Numbered from the stretch's first letter, positions 47,199 through 55,788 are shown. The stretch: DNA of 64,000 bases from Emticicia aquatilis (GCF_014644295.1 NZ_BMKK01000008.1:1-64000), one strand, 5' to 3'. Notes: a model not told the origin generated them from the sequence alone. Program-made: numbers and translations.

Positions 47199-48653
47199 AT
47201 GAAGAAAAAAATGAATGAATCTCGGAGAGATTTTATAAAGAAAGGAGCGATGGCGTCTTCTTTTTTTATTGTCCCGAGAAATGTACTTGGTGGAGTAGGT
47301 TTTACCTCTCCAAGTGACCAACTTAACATTGCCGCCATTGGTGCAGGAGGAAAAGGCCGAAGTGATATTAAAAATGCCTCAGTTAATGGTCGAGAACGAA
47401 TCGTGGCTCTTTGTGATGTTGACTTTTCGGGTTCTGCCAAAGAAACAGTTGCGTTATTTCCTAATGCAAAACGTTATGCCGATTACCGTGAAATGTTGGA
47501 TAAAGAAAAAGACATTGACGCCGTAACGATTTCTACCCCTGACCACGTACACGGCCCTGCGGCAGCTTTTGCAATGGAGAGAGGCAAACACGTATATGTG
47601 CAGAAACCAATGACGCATAATATTCGTGAAGCGAGATTACTCACCGAAATGGCCAGAAAATATAAAATCGTGAGCCAGATGGGTAATCAAGGGGCATCGA
47701 ATCCTTTACTGAATACCGTGAAAGGTTGGATTGATTCTGATAAACTCGGTAAAATTTCAAAAGTGCAGATATGGACAAACCGCCCAGTTTGGCCACAAGG
47801 AAATCCGATGCCAAAACCAGATGAAAGCTTAAAACCAAAGGATTTAGACTGGAATTTATGGTTGGGGCCAAGCGAATATAAGCCTTACATTCCGAACATG
47901 CACCCATTTAACTGGCGAGGTTGGTGGGATTACGGTACGGGAGCTTTAGGTGATGTGGGTTGTCACTTGATAGATATTCCATTCCGTACTTTGGGTTTAA
48001 AATACCCAACCGATGCTGAATGTAGCGTAGCTTCAGTATATTCAAAAATGTGGTCGCCTGATTACAACCCTGAGGGTTGCCCAGCATCTTCATTCATTAC
48101 GCTTCATTTTGATGCAACTGCTAAGAGCAAATCACGCATTGAAATGACATGGAGCGATGGAGGTATCCGTCCATCACACCCTGATATTATCCCTGCCAAT
48201 GAAGATATTGGCGGAACAAACAGTAGCAATGGTGTGCTTATTATCGGCGAAAAAGGTATCATTTCGACCAATATTAATGACAGTTCACCAATGATGCCAA
48301 AATTATATCTAAATGATGGTACGAAAGAATTAGGCCCAGATTTACCTAAAGATATTGAACCCGAATACGGTCACCAACGCAGATGGGTTGATGCCTGTAA
48401 GGCAGGATTTAAAAGCAAAGAGCATTTAGGTTTAACATCATCTTTTGATTATGCCGGCCCAATGACCGAAACGGTTTTAATGGGTAATTTGGCTATTAGA
48501 AGCTATATGCTGCGTAAAGAAAATAGTAAAGGACAAATGGAGTTTTTCGCTCGTAAAAAACTTCTTTGGGATGGTGAAAATATGAGAATCACTAACTTAG
48601 AAGAAGCCAACCAATTTGTTGGTAGAACCTATCGTGAAGGTTGGAAAGTATAG
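47199..48653 (+). CDS. Gfo/Idh/MocA-family oxidoreductase with Tat signal
   Basis: A 484-residue NAD(P)-dependent oxidoreductase exported through Tat (ESRRDFIKKGAMASS). Rossmann part: IAAIGAGGKGRSDIK and VALCDVDF; the EKP-like motif is seen as YVQKPMTHNIREARL; the C-terminal domain carries GDVGCHLIDIPFRTLGL. Exported members with WRGWWDYGTGALGD are abundant in Bacteroidota and Planctomycetes and act on sugars (inositols, keto-sugars, glycosidic bond cleavage by oxidation). An alternative ATG at 47211 would begin directly at the Tat motif. A strong terminator follows. Confidence 0.9.
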   Translation: MKKKMNESRRDFIKKGAMASSFFIVPRNVLGGVGFTSPSDQLNIAAIGAGGKGRSDIKNASVNGRERIVALCDVDFSGSAKETVALFPNAKRYADYREMLDKEKDIDAVTISTPDHVHGPAAAFAMERGKHVYVQKPMTHNIREARLLTEMARKYKIVSQMGNQGASNPLLNTVKGWIDSDKLGKISKVQIWTNRPVWPQGNPMPKPDESLKPKDLDWNLWLGPSEYKPYIPNMHPFNWRGWWDYGTGALGDVGCHLIDIPFRTLGLKYPTDAECSVASVYSKMWSPDYNPEGCPASSFITLHFDATAKSKSRIEMTWSDGGIRPSHPDIIPANEDIGGTNSSNGVLIIGEKGIISTNINDSSPMMPKLYLNDGTKELGPDLPKDIEPEYGHQRRWVDACKAGFKSKEHLGLTSSFDYAGPMTETVLMGNLAIRSYMLRKENSKGQMEFFARKKLLWDGENMRITNLEEANQFVGRTYREGWKV

Positions 48654-48716
48654 AAGCAATCCTTTAAAGTTTAATATTTAGTCTTAAAAAATATATTTAG
48701 GGCAATTAAATTTATG

Positions 48717-48770
48717 ACCTCAAAAAGGTGGAACATCACAATGATTGTTCGACCTTTTTGAGGTTTTTTT
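48717..48770 (+). terminator. Strong terminator after the Gfo/Idh/MocA gene
   Basis: Stem ACCTCAAAAAGGT (48717-48729) with ACCTTTTTGAGGT (48752-48764), extended by GAAC (48731-48734) with GTTC (48747-48750), then seven T residues. Confidence 0.85.
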
Positions 48771-49028
48771 ATGAACGCTTTTACGAAAAAAACGGCTTCT
48801 CCATTACAAATTACTTAGTCTCCCTTTCAAATAAATAATATTAACCAGCGATAATAATTTATCAAGGTGTATAGATATACTACAAAAAATAGTTGATATA
48901 ATTCAATACCAGTCGTTTATGGTATTTTTCATTGTATAAAATTTGATAATGAAATAATCAGCCAAAGAAATCTCTGATTCTGCATAGTATTCGCCGTAAA
49001 ATGCTAAATAATATCCTATTTATTAAAT

Positions 49029-49036
49029 TAATTTTG
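49029..49036 (+). promoter_or_regulatory. -7 box at the head of the dioxygenase operon
   Basis: TAATTTTG fits TAnnTTTG, 34 bp before the ATG at 49071. It follows a strong terminator, so it probably starts a new transcript that runs through the aromatic-pathway genes. Confidence 0.5.
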
Positions 49037-49070
49037 TAACATTAAATCTTAGATAATAACAATTTTAAAT

Positions 49071-50063
49071 ATGGCAAAGAATCCTCATTTTCTTTCTCAA
49101 ATGGCTCACGTAGAGGTATTGACTACTGACCTTAACAAATCGGTTGAATTTTTCAGAGATGTAGTTGGCATGGACGAAACTGGTCGTGAAGAATCGTCAG
49201 TTTACCTCCGAGCTTGGGGAGATTATTTTCATCATACATTAAAGCTCACACAAAGCGAAAAATCTGGACTTGGACACATCGGCTGGCGTGCGGATAGTGC
49301 CGAAGCACTTGAAGAATGTGTGGCTCATCTTGAAAACTTAGGTGCTGGTTTAGGCTGGGTAGAAGGTGATTTAGGACATGGAAAAGCTTACCGTTTTAAA
49401 TCTCCAGACGGACACACCCATGAAGTATTTTGGGATGTAGTTTGGTTGCGTGAAACTGGCGAAAGAGGTAGTATTTATGCCGACCGCTATGCAAGTAACC
49501 GTAAATTGGGTGCAAATCCACGCCGTTTCGACCACGTAACCTACATGGTTGCCAAAGGGAAATATGCCGCTGAAAAGGCATTTTGGCAAACCTTTGGTCT
49601 GAAAAACCCTGATGAGATTCGTATTAGTGATGAGATTCCACCAATTGGAGGCTTATGGACAATCGGTAACTTATCACACGATATTGCAGTATTTACCGAC
49701 CCAAATATTGACGAAAACGAAGGTGTTCTAAACCATATTTGCTGGAATGTAGATAGCCGAGAGGAGGTTTTGATAGCTCTTGATTATTTCATTGAAAAAG
49801 GTTATAAAAGTGTAATGGGTGCTCCGACTCGCCACAAAGCCGATGAAGGTTTCTTCATTTACATTACCGACCCAGGTAGTGGAGTTTTGTTTGAGTACTA
49901 TGCTTGTGCCAGATTGGTATTTGCACCAGACCACCTCGATGTTCATTACCTAAAAGATAATCCGAATGATGCGTGGGGAAGTGCCAATCCATTTGCCGAA
50001 ATGGGTAAAGGCAAAAAACTCGGCCTTTCAGAAGACGGAACAGTAAAACCAGCAGACGTTTAA
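49071..50063 (+). CDS. Extradiol-type VOC dioxygenase (catechol 2,3-dioxygenase-like)
   Basis: A 330-residue two-domain vicinal oxygen chelate protein. N-terminal domain: MAHVEVLTTDLNKSVEFFRD. The C-terminal, catalytic domain carries the iron ligands H155 (FDHVTYMV), H222 (LNHICWNV) and E275 (VLFEYYA), and a Tyr near the last ligand. This matches class I extradiol dioxygenases that open catecholic rings next to the two hydroxyls. A ring-cleavage hydrolase-like gene follows, with only a small repeat-bracketed gene between them. The aromatic substrate is not known. Confidence 0.88.
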   Translation: MAKNPHFLSQMAHVEVLTTDLNKSVEFFRDVVGMDETGREESSVYLRAWGDYFHHTLKLTQSEKSGLGHIGWRADSAEALEECVAHLENLGAGLGWVEGDLGHGKAYRFKSPDGHTHEVFWDVVWLRETGERGSIYADRYASNRKLGANPRRFDHVTYMVAKGKYAAEKAFWQTFGLKNPDEIRISDEIPPIGGLWTIGNLSHDIAVFTDPNIDENEGVLNHICWNVDSREEVLIALDYFIEKGYKSVMGAPTRHKADEGFFIYITDPGSGVLFEYYACARLVFAPDHLDVHYLKDNPNDAWGSANPFAEMGKGKKLGLSEDGTVKPADV

Positions 50064-50098
50064 TGATTTGGGATTTTTGATTTGGGATTTCGGATTTA
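50064..50098. repeat. Left arm of the repeat pair bracketing the four-helix-bundle gene 50148-50510
   Basis: G/T-rich iterons TGATTTGGGATTT, TTGATTTGGGATTT and CGGATTTA begin right after the stop codon at 50063. They are an imperfect reverse complement of 50527-50560. Confidence 0.75.
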
Positions 50099-50147
50099 TT
50101 GATAGAAACTGTTATGTTCAAATCATTAAACAAAAAACTAAATCAAA

Positions 50148-50510
50148 ATGACACAAAAAGAACTACAAGATAGATTAAAAACCTATGCAATTGAGATTGT
50201 AAAGTTTGCTGAAAAATTACCCGATTCGCTTGGTTTTCGAACAGTACGAAATCAAATTGTTAGATGTGCTCCTTCTGCAGCTGCAAATTACAGGGCGGCT
50301 TGTAGAGGTAAATCAACTAACGATTTTAAATATAAACTGGAAATCGTTGAGGAAGAATTAGACGAAACTATGTTTTGGTTAGAATTCACAGTTGGCCTTG
50401 ATGATTCAAAAAGAGATTTAGTTTCTCCGCTTTGGAAAGAAGGCAATGAATTATTATCAATCATAGTTTCAAGTATTAACTCAGTCAAAAAGAAATTAAA
50501 AAATAATTGA
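50148..50510 (+). CDS. Four-helix-bundle protein (23S rRNA intervening-sequence type)
   Basis: A 120-residue, fully helical protein of the four-helix-bundle/S23 family: LKTYAIEIVKFAEKLPDS, then VRNQIVRCAPSAAANYRAAC and the long helix LEIVEEELDETMFWLEF. In other bacteria such genes occur inside intervening sequences of 23S rRNA and as Avd partners of diversity-generating retroelements; no reverse transcriptase or rRNA gene is near. Here it sits between the dioxygenase and hydrolase genes, bracketed by inverted iteron arms at 50064-50098 and 50527-50560. It does not look like part of the pathway. A second, different family member at 56620-57003 is bracketed in the same way. Confidence 0.88.
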   Translation: MTQKELQDRLKTYAIEIVKFAEKLPDSLGFRTVRNQIVRCAPSAAANYRAACRGKSTNDFKYKLEIVEEELDETMFWLEFTVGLDDSKRDLVSPLWKEGNELLSIIVSSINSVKKKLKNN

Positions 50511-50526
50511 TTAGGATGAAGGGTAT

Positions 50527-50560
50527 AAATCCCCAATCCAAAATCCCCAATCCAAAATCA
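50527..50560. repeat. Right arm of the repeat pair bracketing the four-helix-bundle gene 50148-50510
   Basis: A/C-rich iterons AAATCCCCAATCCAAAATCC and CCAATCCAAAATCA end 2 bp before the next start codon at 50563. Their reverse complement follows the left arm closely (TGATTT, GGATT and GGGATTT units in the same order). Confidence 0.75.
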
Positions 50561-50562
50561 GT

Positions 50563-51675
50563 ATGTGGCATTATTTTCCTGGGCAGTATATGCCCTCATA
50601 TCAAGTAAATAGAGCATTGACCCAAGCCCATTATGGTGGCGGTGAATTTGCCGAAATTTTAGAGGTTGCAGGCGAAATCGACCCATCTGACCGTGAGAGT
50701 TTTAACCGTGCGTGGGTAAAAATGGGTGATAAAGTTTATGACAAAGCCGAGGCTTATGCCGCCGCAGGTCAGCGAGTATCTGCCCGTAGAACTTACCTCA
50801 GAGCGTTCAATTATCTTCGTACAAGCGAGTTTTTTATGACTTTGCATGATGAACGTAAGATTCCATATTACCTCAAATGCCGTGATGCTTTCATCAAAGC
50901 CATTGATTTGTTCGATGAGCGTCCAGTAACGGTTGATATTCCGTTTGAAGGCTCATTCCTTCCAGCCTATCTTTTCAAACCATCGGGTGTAAAAAATCCA
51001 CCAGTAGTAGTCATGTTTGGTGGCTTAGATAGTTTGGCCGAAGAACTTTATTTCGGTATTGCCCAACACCTCAACGAACGTGGCATTGCCATGATGGCCG
51101 TTGATGGCCCAGGGCAAGGAGCAGCATTAAGATTAAACCATATTCATACTCGCTACGATTATAATGTAGCTGGTTCAGCAGTTTTAGATTACATCATCGA
51201 AAATTTGGGCGAGCATGTTGATACTTCGAGAGTAGGAATCGGAGCCGTTTCTATGGGTGGGTATATGGCCGCTCGTTGTGCAGCTTTTGAGCCTCGCTTC
51301 AAAGTTTGTATGATTTTCGGAGCGGTTTGGTCTTATTATGATATTTGGAAAAACCGTCCAGATAATCACCCTTTAGCTGAAATCGTGCAGCACATCGTAG
51401 GGGCTGACAACATGACCGAGGCACGTGAACGCTTGAAAAACTTTACGTTGGAAGGCGTGGCTGAGAAAATCCAATGCCCAACCTATATTCTTCACGGGGA
51501 AGATGACCGCCAGAATTTTGTAGAAAATGCTTACAAAGTAAATGAGGCTCTCACTTGCGAACACGTGATGGAAATTGTGCCTAAAGAAGAAAGTGGTTCG
51601 GCTCACTGCTCAGTGGATGACTTCACGAAGTCATTCAATATGTACGATTGGATTGAGAAGAAGATAAAAGAATAG
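50563..51675 (+). CDS. Alpha/beta hydrolase of the C-C bond (DHPON-hydrolase/FrsA-like) type
   Basis: A 370-residue cytoplasmic hydrolase. A helical N-terminal region (about 1-125) precedes the alpha/beta core: PVVVMFGGLDSLAEE, AVDGPGQGAALR, nucleophile elbow GAVSMGGYMA with S230, acid in HGEDDR (D314 or D315) and H348 in GSAHCS. The layout with a helical N-domain matches 2,6-dihydroxypseudooxynicotine hydrolase and FrsA-like proteins, the former cutting a C-C bond beside a carbonyl. Next to an extradiol dioxygenase, a ring-cleavage-product hydrolase is the natural reading (inference). An alternative start is ATG at 50590. Confidence 0.85.
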   Translation: MWHYFPGQYMPSYQVNRALTQAHYGGGEFAEILEVAGEIDPSDRESFNRAWVKMGDKVYDKAEAYAAAGQRVSARRTYLRAFNYLRTSEFFMTLHDERKIPYYLKCRDAFIKAIDLFDERPVTVDIPFEGSFLPAYLFKPSGVKNPPVVVMFGGLDSLAEELYFGIAQHLNERGIAMMAVDGPGQGAALRLNHIHTRYDYNVAGSAVLDYIIENLGEHVDTSRVGIGAVSMGGYMAARCAAFEPRFKVCMIFGAVWSYYDIWKNRPDNHPLAEIVQHIVGADNMTEARERLKNFTLEGVAEKIQCPTYILHGEDDRQNFVENAYKVNEALTCEHVMEIVPKEESGSAHCSVDDFTKSFNMYDWIEKKIKE

Positions 51676-51772
51676 CCCCCAACCCCTAAAGGGGAGTAAG
51701 GAAATTCTGATTATAGTCAAACCAAAAGAATTAATTAAGATATAAAATTCCCCTTTAGGGGTTAGGGGTATG
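51675..51772. repeat. CCCCTTTAGGGG element in inverted arms, ending at a start codon
   Basis: The left arm (51675-51696) is GCCCCCAACCCCTAAAGGGG plus AG; the right arm (51748-51772) is TTCCCCTTTAGGGGTTAGGG followed by GTATG. The arms are near-perfect complements about 50 bp apart. The last three bases are the start codon of the following gene, as at 30045-30069. Confidence 0.8.
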
Positions 51773-53047
51773 ATACAACAAATAAAAAAAGGAATCACAT
51801 ACGCCGAGAGCAAAGAGGCGGATTTGAAAGTAAGGGCATTAGTAGAAAACATGCTCGAAAAAGTTACGCAAGAAGGCGATGCCGCTGTGCGTGAGTTTTC
51901 AGCAAATCTTGATAAATGGTCACCTGCCAGTTTCCGACTATCTGAGTCAGAAATCAAAGAAATCATTGCGGGCTTACCGCAACAAGTAATTGATGATATT
52001 AATTTCGCACAAACCCAAATCAGAAATTTTGCTCAAATTCAACGTGAATCTATTAAGGATGTTGAGGTTGAAACCCTACCAGGCGTTTTCTTGGGACATA
52101 AAAATATTCCAGTAAACTCGGTGGGCTGCTATGTTCCAGGTGGACGCTATCCAATGGTTGCATCGGCTCACATGAGCGTACTCACGGCAAAAGTAGCAGG
52201 TGTAAAGCGTGTAATTGCTTGTACACCACCCATTAATGGACAAATTCCATCCGCTACGGTAGCGGCAATGTACATGGCAGGTGCTGACGAAATTTATCTT
52301 TTGGGCGGCGTTCAGGCAATCGCTATGATGGCTATTGGTACCGAAACAGTAAAACCAGTCGATATGCTCGTTGGGCCGGGAAACGCCTACGTAGCCGAAG
52401 CCAAGCGTCAGCTTTTTGGTAAAGTTGGAATTGACCTTTTTGCTGGCCCGACCGAAACTTTGGTGATTGCCGATGATACAACCGATGTAGAAACTTGTGC
52501 CACTGATTTGCTCGGTCAAGCCGAACACGGTCCAACTTCACCAGCAGTTTTACTGACTACCAGCAAAACCATTGCCGAAGGTATCGAAGCCGAAATTCAA
52601 AGACAACTAACTGTTTTACCAACGGCCGATGTTGCCGCTGTTGCTTGGAGAGATTACGGACAAGTAATATTATGTGATACCGTTGATGAATTAATTTCGG
52701 AAGCCGACCGCATCGCCAGCGAACACGTACAGGTAATGACCAAAAATCCACGTCTTTTCTTAGAAAAAATGACCAATTTCGGTGGATTATTCTTAGGTGA
52801 TAAAACTAATGTGGCTTATGGCGATAAAGTCATAGGTACAAACCATACGCTTCCAACAAGAGAAGCAGCTCGCTACACCGGCGGACTTTGGGTAGGCAAA
52901 TTCTTAAAAACTTGCACATACCAAGAAATCAAAACCGAAGAAGCAAGCAAGCTAATTGGTGAATATTGTTCTCGTCTATGCGAAATCGAAAACTTCGCAG
53001 GTCACAAAGAACAGGCAGATTTGAGAGTTAGAAAATATAGTAAATAG
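51770..53047 (+). CDS. HisD-like NAD-dependent alcohol dehydrogenase
   Basis: A 425-residue member of the histidinol dehydrogenase family. Zinc ligands correspond to Q250 and H253 (GQAEHGP), D352 ([11 protein letters not shown]) and H412 ([11 protein letters not shown]); the catalytic pair E318-H319 is in ASEHVQV. The NAD region has [15 protein letters not shown] and [13 protein letters not shown]. No other histidine genes are present, and similar proteins (for example HpsN) oxidise non-histidine alcohols in catabolic clusters, so I infer a pathway alcohol or aldehyde as substrate. Its ATG is the last triplet of the palindromic element upstream. Confidence 0.88.
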   Translation: MIQQIKKGITYAESKEADLKVRALVENMLEKVTQEGDAAVREFSANLDKWSPASFRLSESEIKEIIAGLPQQVIDDINFAQTQIRNFAQIQRESIKDVEVETLPGVFLGHKNIPVNSVGCYVPGGRYPMVASAHMSVLTAKVAGVKRVIACTPPINGQIPSATVAAMYMAGADEIYLLGGVQAIAMMAIGTETVKPVDMLVGPGNAYVAEAKRQLFGKVGIDLFAGPTETLVIADDTTDVETCATDLLGQAEHGPTSPAVLLTTSKTIAEGIEAEIQRQLTVLPTADVAAVAWRDYGQVILCDTVDELISEADRIASEHVQVMTKNPRLFLEKMTNFGGLFLGDKTNVAYGDKVIGTNHTLPTREAARYTGGLWVGKFLKTCTYQEIKTEEASKLIGEYCSRLCEIENFAGHKEQADLRVRKYSK

Positions 53048-53134
53048 TTACTGGAGAATTAGTTACTGGTTATTTGTATTTTTCATTAATATAGTAATCA
53101 ATAACCAGTTTTCTAATAACTAATCAACCAATAA
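53046..53134. repeat. Spacer element, CTGGTTATTGG-family iterons in inverted arms
   Basis: The left arm (53046-53075) has AGTTACTGGAGAATTAGTTA then CTGGTTATT. The right arm (53098-53134) has AATAACCAGTT, CTAATAACTAATCAACCAAT and AAT, ending at the next start codon. The arms are imperfect complements about 22 bp apart; no gene inside. Confidence 0.7.
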
Positions 53135-53135
53135 T

Positions 53136-53906
53136 ATGAAAACAGTTCTCGTAACAGGCGGTGCAGGAGAAATCGGCTCTGCAATTTGTAAGCAATTTGC
53201 TGAAAATGGTTTTTCAGTCATTGCAACCTATAATAGCAATTCCACAAAAGCAGAGAAATTATTGGATGAACTGAGCCAATTACCAGTAACCAATAACCAA
53301 TCTACTAATCACAGTATTTTCCACGCTCCAACTACCGATGCACAGAAAGTAAATGATTTAAAGGCATTTGTTACAGAAAAGTACGGAAAATTAGATGTAT
53401 TGGTCAATAATGCAGGAATTACGACACCCGTTCCGCACGATGATTTAGATGGCTTGACAGACGAGTGGATTGATAAAATCATGCAAACCAATTTCAGAGG
53501 TTCGTTTGCGATGGTAAGGGCAATGAGAGACTTATTAGATAAAGCGTCTTATGAAAGTAAAGAGTCATCTTTGGTAGTCAATATTTCATCTATTGCAGGA
53601 ATTTACGGCATCGGAAGTAATGTTGCGTACTGTGCTTCAAAATCTGCCATAGATTCTATGACACGCTCTTTAGCAAGGGCTTTAGCTCCAAAAATTAGGG
53701 TTGTATCTGTTTCACCAGGCTTTGTAGAAGGAGAATATACCAAAAATTTCGACCCAGCTTATTTGCAAAATCAAATGGATAATACACCATTAGGACGTTT
53801 TGCAAAAGGTATTGATGTGGCTAATGTGGTTTTTTCACTTGCCACTTCCATGACATTCTCAACTGGAAATATCATTACAGTTGATGGTGGTAGATTGTTA
53901 AAATAA
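53136..53906 (+). CDS. Short-chain dehydrogenase/reductase with repeat-derived segment
   Basis: A 256-residue classical SDR. Cofactor motif VTGGAGEIGSAICKQFAENG, then VNNAGITT, catalytic Ser in NISSIAG, YCASKSAIDS with Tyr and Lys, and a final NIITVDGGRLL. Residues 49-59 (LPVTNNQSTNH) are encoded by AACCAATAACC-type repeat sequence matching the intergenic right arms of the CTGGTTATTGG family; SDRs normally have a short loop here. A palindrome (53915-53934) follows the gene. It belongs to the same run as the HisD-like gene and may oxidise a ring-cleavage or side-chain alcohol. Confidence 0.9.
   Translation: MKTVLVTGGAGEIGSAICKQFAENGFSVIATYNSNSTKAEKLLDELSQLPVTNNQSTNHSIFHAPTTDAQKVNDLKAFVTEKYGKLDVLVNNAGITTPVPHDDLDGLTDEWIDKIMQTNFRGSFAMVRAMRDLLDKASYESKESSLVVNISSIAGIYGIGSNVAYCASKSAIDSMTRSLARALAPKIRVVSVSPGFVEGEYTKNFDPAYLQNQMDNTPLGRFAKGIDVANVVFSLATSMTFSTGNIITVDGGRLLK
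53279..53312. repeat. AACCAATAACC-type repeat inside an SDR gene
   Basis: ATTACCAGTAACCAATAACC then AATCTACTAATCAC lies within the coding sequence and is read in frame as residues 49-59. It matches the right arms at 53098-53134 and 57001-57025 in sequence and orientation. The nearest element of the same family ends 145 bp upstream, before this gene. Confidence 0.75.
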
Positions 53907-53910
53907 ACTG

Positions 53911-53945
53911 GTAGAGACGTTGCATGCAACGTCTAAGGCGAGCCC
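53911..53945. repeat. Perfect 20-bp palindrome AGACGTTGCATGCAACGTCT
   Basis: The palindrome at 53915-53934 is preceded by GTAG and followed by AAGGCGAGCC. A diverged, reverse-complement copy is at the left edge of the window (52-65). It is an intergenic dispersed repeat of a type common in Bacteroidota; without a T run it is not a terminator. Confidence 0.7.
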
Positions 53946-53982
53946 CATTTGTACAACGAATTTGATAAATTAAATATTACAG

Positions 53983-55782
53983 ATGAAAAAAGCATTCTTA
54001 TTTTTTATCGTATTGGTTCTTTTCACTGGCGAAGAACTACTTGGACAGGTAAACCTCATTCAAAATGTATCAGCTCGAAAAACCTTATCACTTGATGGTG
54101 TTTGGGATTCTCAGGTTGATATTGTTGGTGTTGGCTCTCTGGGTCGCTTTGGACTTGTTCAAGATAGAAAACCTACGAAATTTGTTTATAATGGCGACAA
54201 TCCTCGAAACACTGAGTTGGTTGAGCAAGACATGGACGTGGCCGAAAAAATAAATGTTCCGGGAGATTGGAATACCCAAAAGGAGAAACTGTTTCTCTAC
54301 GAAGGGAACTTATGGTATAGAAAAAAGTTTAGCATTGCCCCCCAACCCAACAAAAGGTACTTCATCTATTTTGGGGCGGTGAATTATGAAGCTACTGTTT
54401 ATCTAAACGGCGTTAGAATAGGCCAGCATAAAGGAGGTTTTACGCCATTTCAGTTTGAAATTACGAAAGAATTAAAAAATGGAGAAAATAAACTTCTCGT
54501 AAATGCCAATAACACCCGAGGAGACGACAATATACCCACCAAAATTGCTGACTGGTGGAACTACGGAGGTATAACAAGGTCAGTTTCATTAGTAGAAGTA
54601 TCTGAAACTTATATTTCTGATTATTTTATTCAATTAGATAAGGGAAAACTTTCTGAAATAAAGGGTTGGGTGAGAGTTTCAGGTTCACAAAAATCACAGG
54701 CTGTTAATGTCGAGATTCCAGAGTTAGGATTGAAACAAAGTGTTCAAACAGATACTTCTGGATACGCTGAACTCAATCTTTCGAGTAAGAAAATTCAGCA
54801 TTGGTCACCCGAAAATCCAAAAATGTATGAGGTAATTTTATCTTCTGCCAATGACAATGTAAAAGATAAAATAGGCTTTCGTACCATCGAAACCCGTGGA
54901 ACAGAAATTCTCCTAAATGGGAAACCGATTTTTTTAAAAGGTGCGGCCATCCATGAGGAGGCTCCATTCAGAACTGGTAGATGCTATTCAGAAGCCGATG
55001 CCCGTACTTTATTGACTTGGGCAAAAGAATTGGGCAGTAACTATGTTCGTTTGGCTCACTACCCACACAATGAAGCAATGACCCGTATGGCCGATGAAAT
55101 GGGTCTTTTGGTGTGGTCGGAAGTGCCAATTTATTGGAATGTGAAATTTGAAAAGCCAGAAGTGTATGCCAGTGCCGAAAAACAATTATTGGAAAACATC
55201 AGCCGAGATAAAAATCGAGCATCTGTCATTCTTTGGTCAGTAGCTAACGAAACCAACGAATCTGAACCGAGATTAGCTTTTTTGAAAAAACTCCTCGAAA
55301 AAACAAAAGCTGTTGACCCCACTCGTCTTACCACGGCGGCCTTACTTGCCAAAGAAGGCAAAAGTGAATTTAGCTTAGAAGACCCACTGGGCGAATTTGT
55401 TGATGTAATGGGTTGTAACGAATACATAGGTTGGTACACTCTGCCAGCCGAACTTGCTCCAACCATTAAATGGACTTCAAAATATAATAAACCCTTGATA
55501 ATGAGTGAATTTGGTGCTGAAGCCATTGCAGGTTTACACGGTAGTCCAGACGAAATTTGGACTGAAGAATATCAAAATAGAATATTCGAAAACCAAGTGA
55601 AAATGTTAAATAATATCCCTTTTTTGAGAGGAACTTCGGTTTGGGCTTTGATGGATTTTCGTTCACCATTAAGACTTTTACCAATCAAACAAGATTTCTT
55701 TAACAGAAAGGGCTTGGTTTCAGATGCGGGAATTAAGAAAATGGCCTTTTTCACCCTAAAAAATTGGTATCAAACTAAATAA
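53983..55782 (+). CDS. Secreted GH2 glycoside hydrolase (beta-glucuronidase/galactosidase-like)
   Basis: A 599-residue secreted enzyme, signal peptide ending near LLGQ (residue 22). Domains: sugar-binding jelly roll (about 30-210, LWYRKKFSI, GAVNYEATVYLNGVRIGQHK in part), Ig-like domain, and TIM barrel from about 300 (FLKGAAIHEEAPFRTGR). The acid/base is E423 in LWSVANETNE and the nucleophile E509 in IMSEFGAEA. Its compact size is close to beta-glucuronidases (about 600) rather than LacZ. With CE15 and GH78 in the region it could release glucuronate or galactose from a plant conjugate. It is 6 bp upstream of the cyclase gene. Confidence 0.9.
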   Translation: MKKAFLFFIVLVLFTGEELLGQVNLIQNVSARKTLSLDGVWDSQVDIVGVGSLGRFGLVQDRKPTKFVYNGDNPRNTELVEQDMDVAEKINVPGDWNTQKEKLFLYEGNLWYRKKFSIAPQPNKRYFIYFGAVNYEATVYLNGVRIGQHKGGFTPFQFEITKELKNGENKLLVNANNTRGDDNIPTKIADWWNYGGITRSVSLVEVSETYISDYFIQLDKGKLSEIKGWVRVSGSQKSQAVNVEIPELGLKQSVQTDTSGYAELNLSSKKIQHWSPENPKMYEVILSSANDNVKDKIGFRTIETRGTEILLNGKPIFLKGAAIHEEAPFRTGRCYSEADARTLLTWAKELGSNYVRLAHYPHNEAMTRMADEMGLLVWSEVPIYWNVKFEKPEVYASAEKQLLENISRDKNRASVILWSVANETNESEPRLAFLKKLLEKTKAVDPTRLTTAALLAKEGKSEFSLEDPLGEFVDVMGCNEYIGWYTLPAELAPTIKWTSKYNKPLIMSEFGAEAIAGLHGSPDEIWTEEYQNRIFENQVKMLNNIPFLRGTSVWALMDFRSPLRLLPIKQDFFNRKGLVSDAGIKKMAFFTLKNWYQTK

Positions 55783-55788
55783 GAAACA

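Larger units (their letters stand above)
48654..49070. other. Gene-free spacer, 417 bp
   Basis: No gene. It holds the terminator at 48717-48770 and, near its end, a -7 box TAATTTTG at 49029-49036 for the dioxygenase gene. The part between (48775-49020) is A/T-rich, without obvious repeats; it could hold operators. Confidence 0.6.

Noticed and set aside
48775-49020. Possible small RNA or riboswitch in the 417-bp spacer
   Set aside because: It is A/T-rich without a conserved aptamer-like pattern or paired stems that I could recognise; only the flanking terminator and -7 box are supported.
50148-50510. Diversity-generating retroelement accessory (Avd) reading of the four-helix-bundle genes
   Set aside because: No reverse transcriptase gene and no template/variable repeat pair with A-site changes are visible in the window.
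51770-53047. Histidine biosynthesis gene hisD
   Set aside because: Residues fit the family, but no other his genes are near and the gene sits in a catabolic run; a HpsN-like role is more likely.
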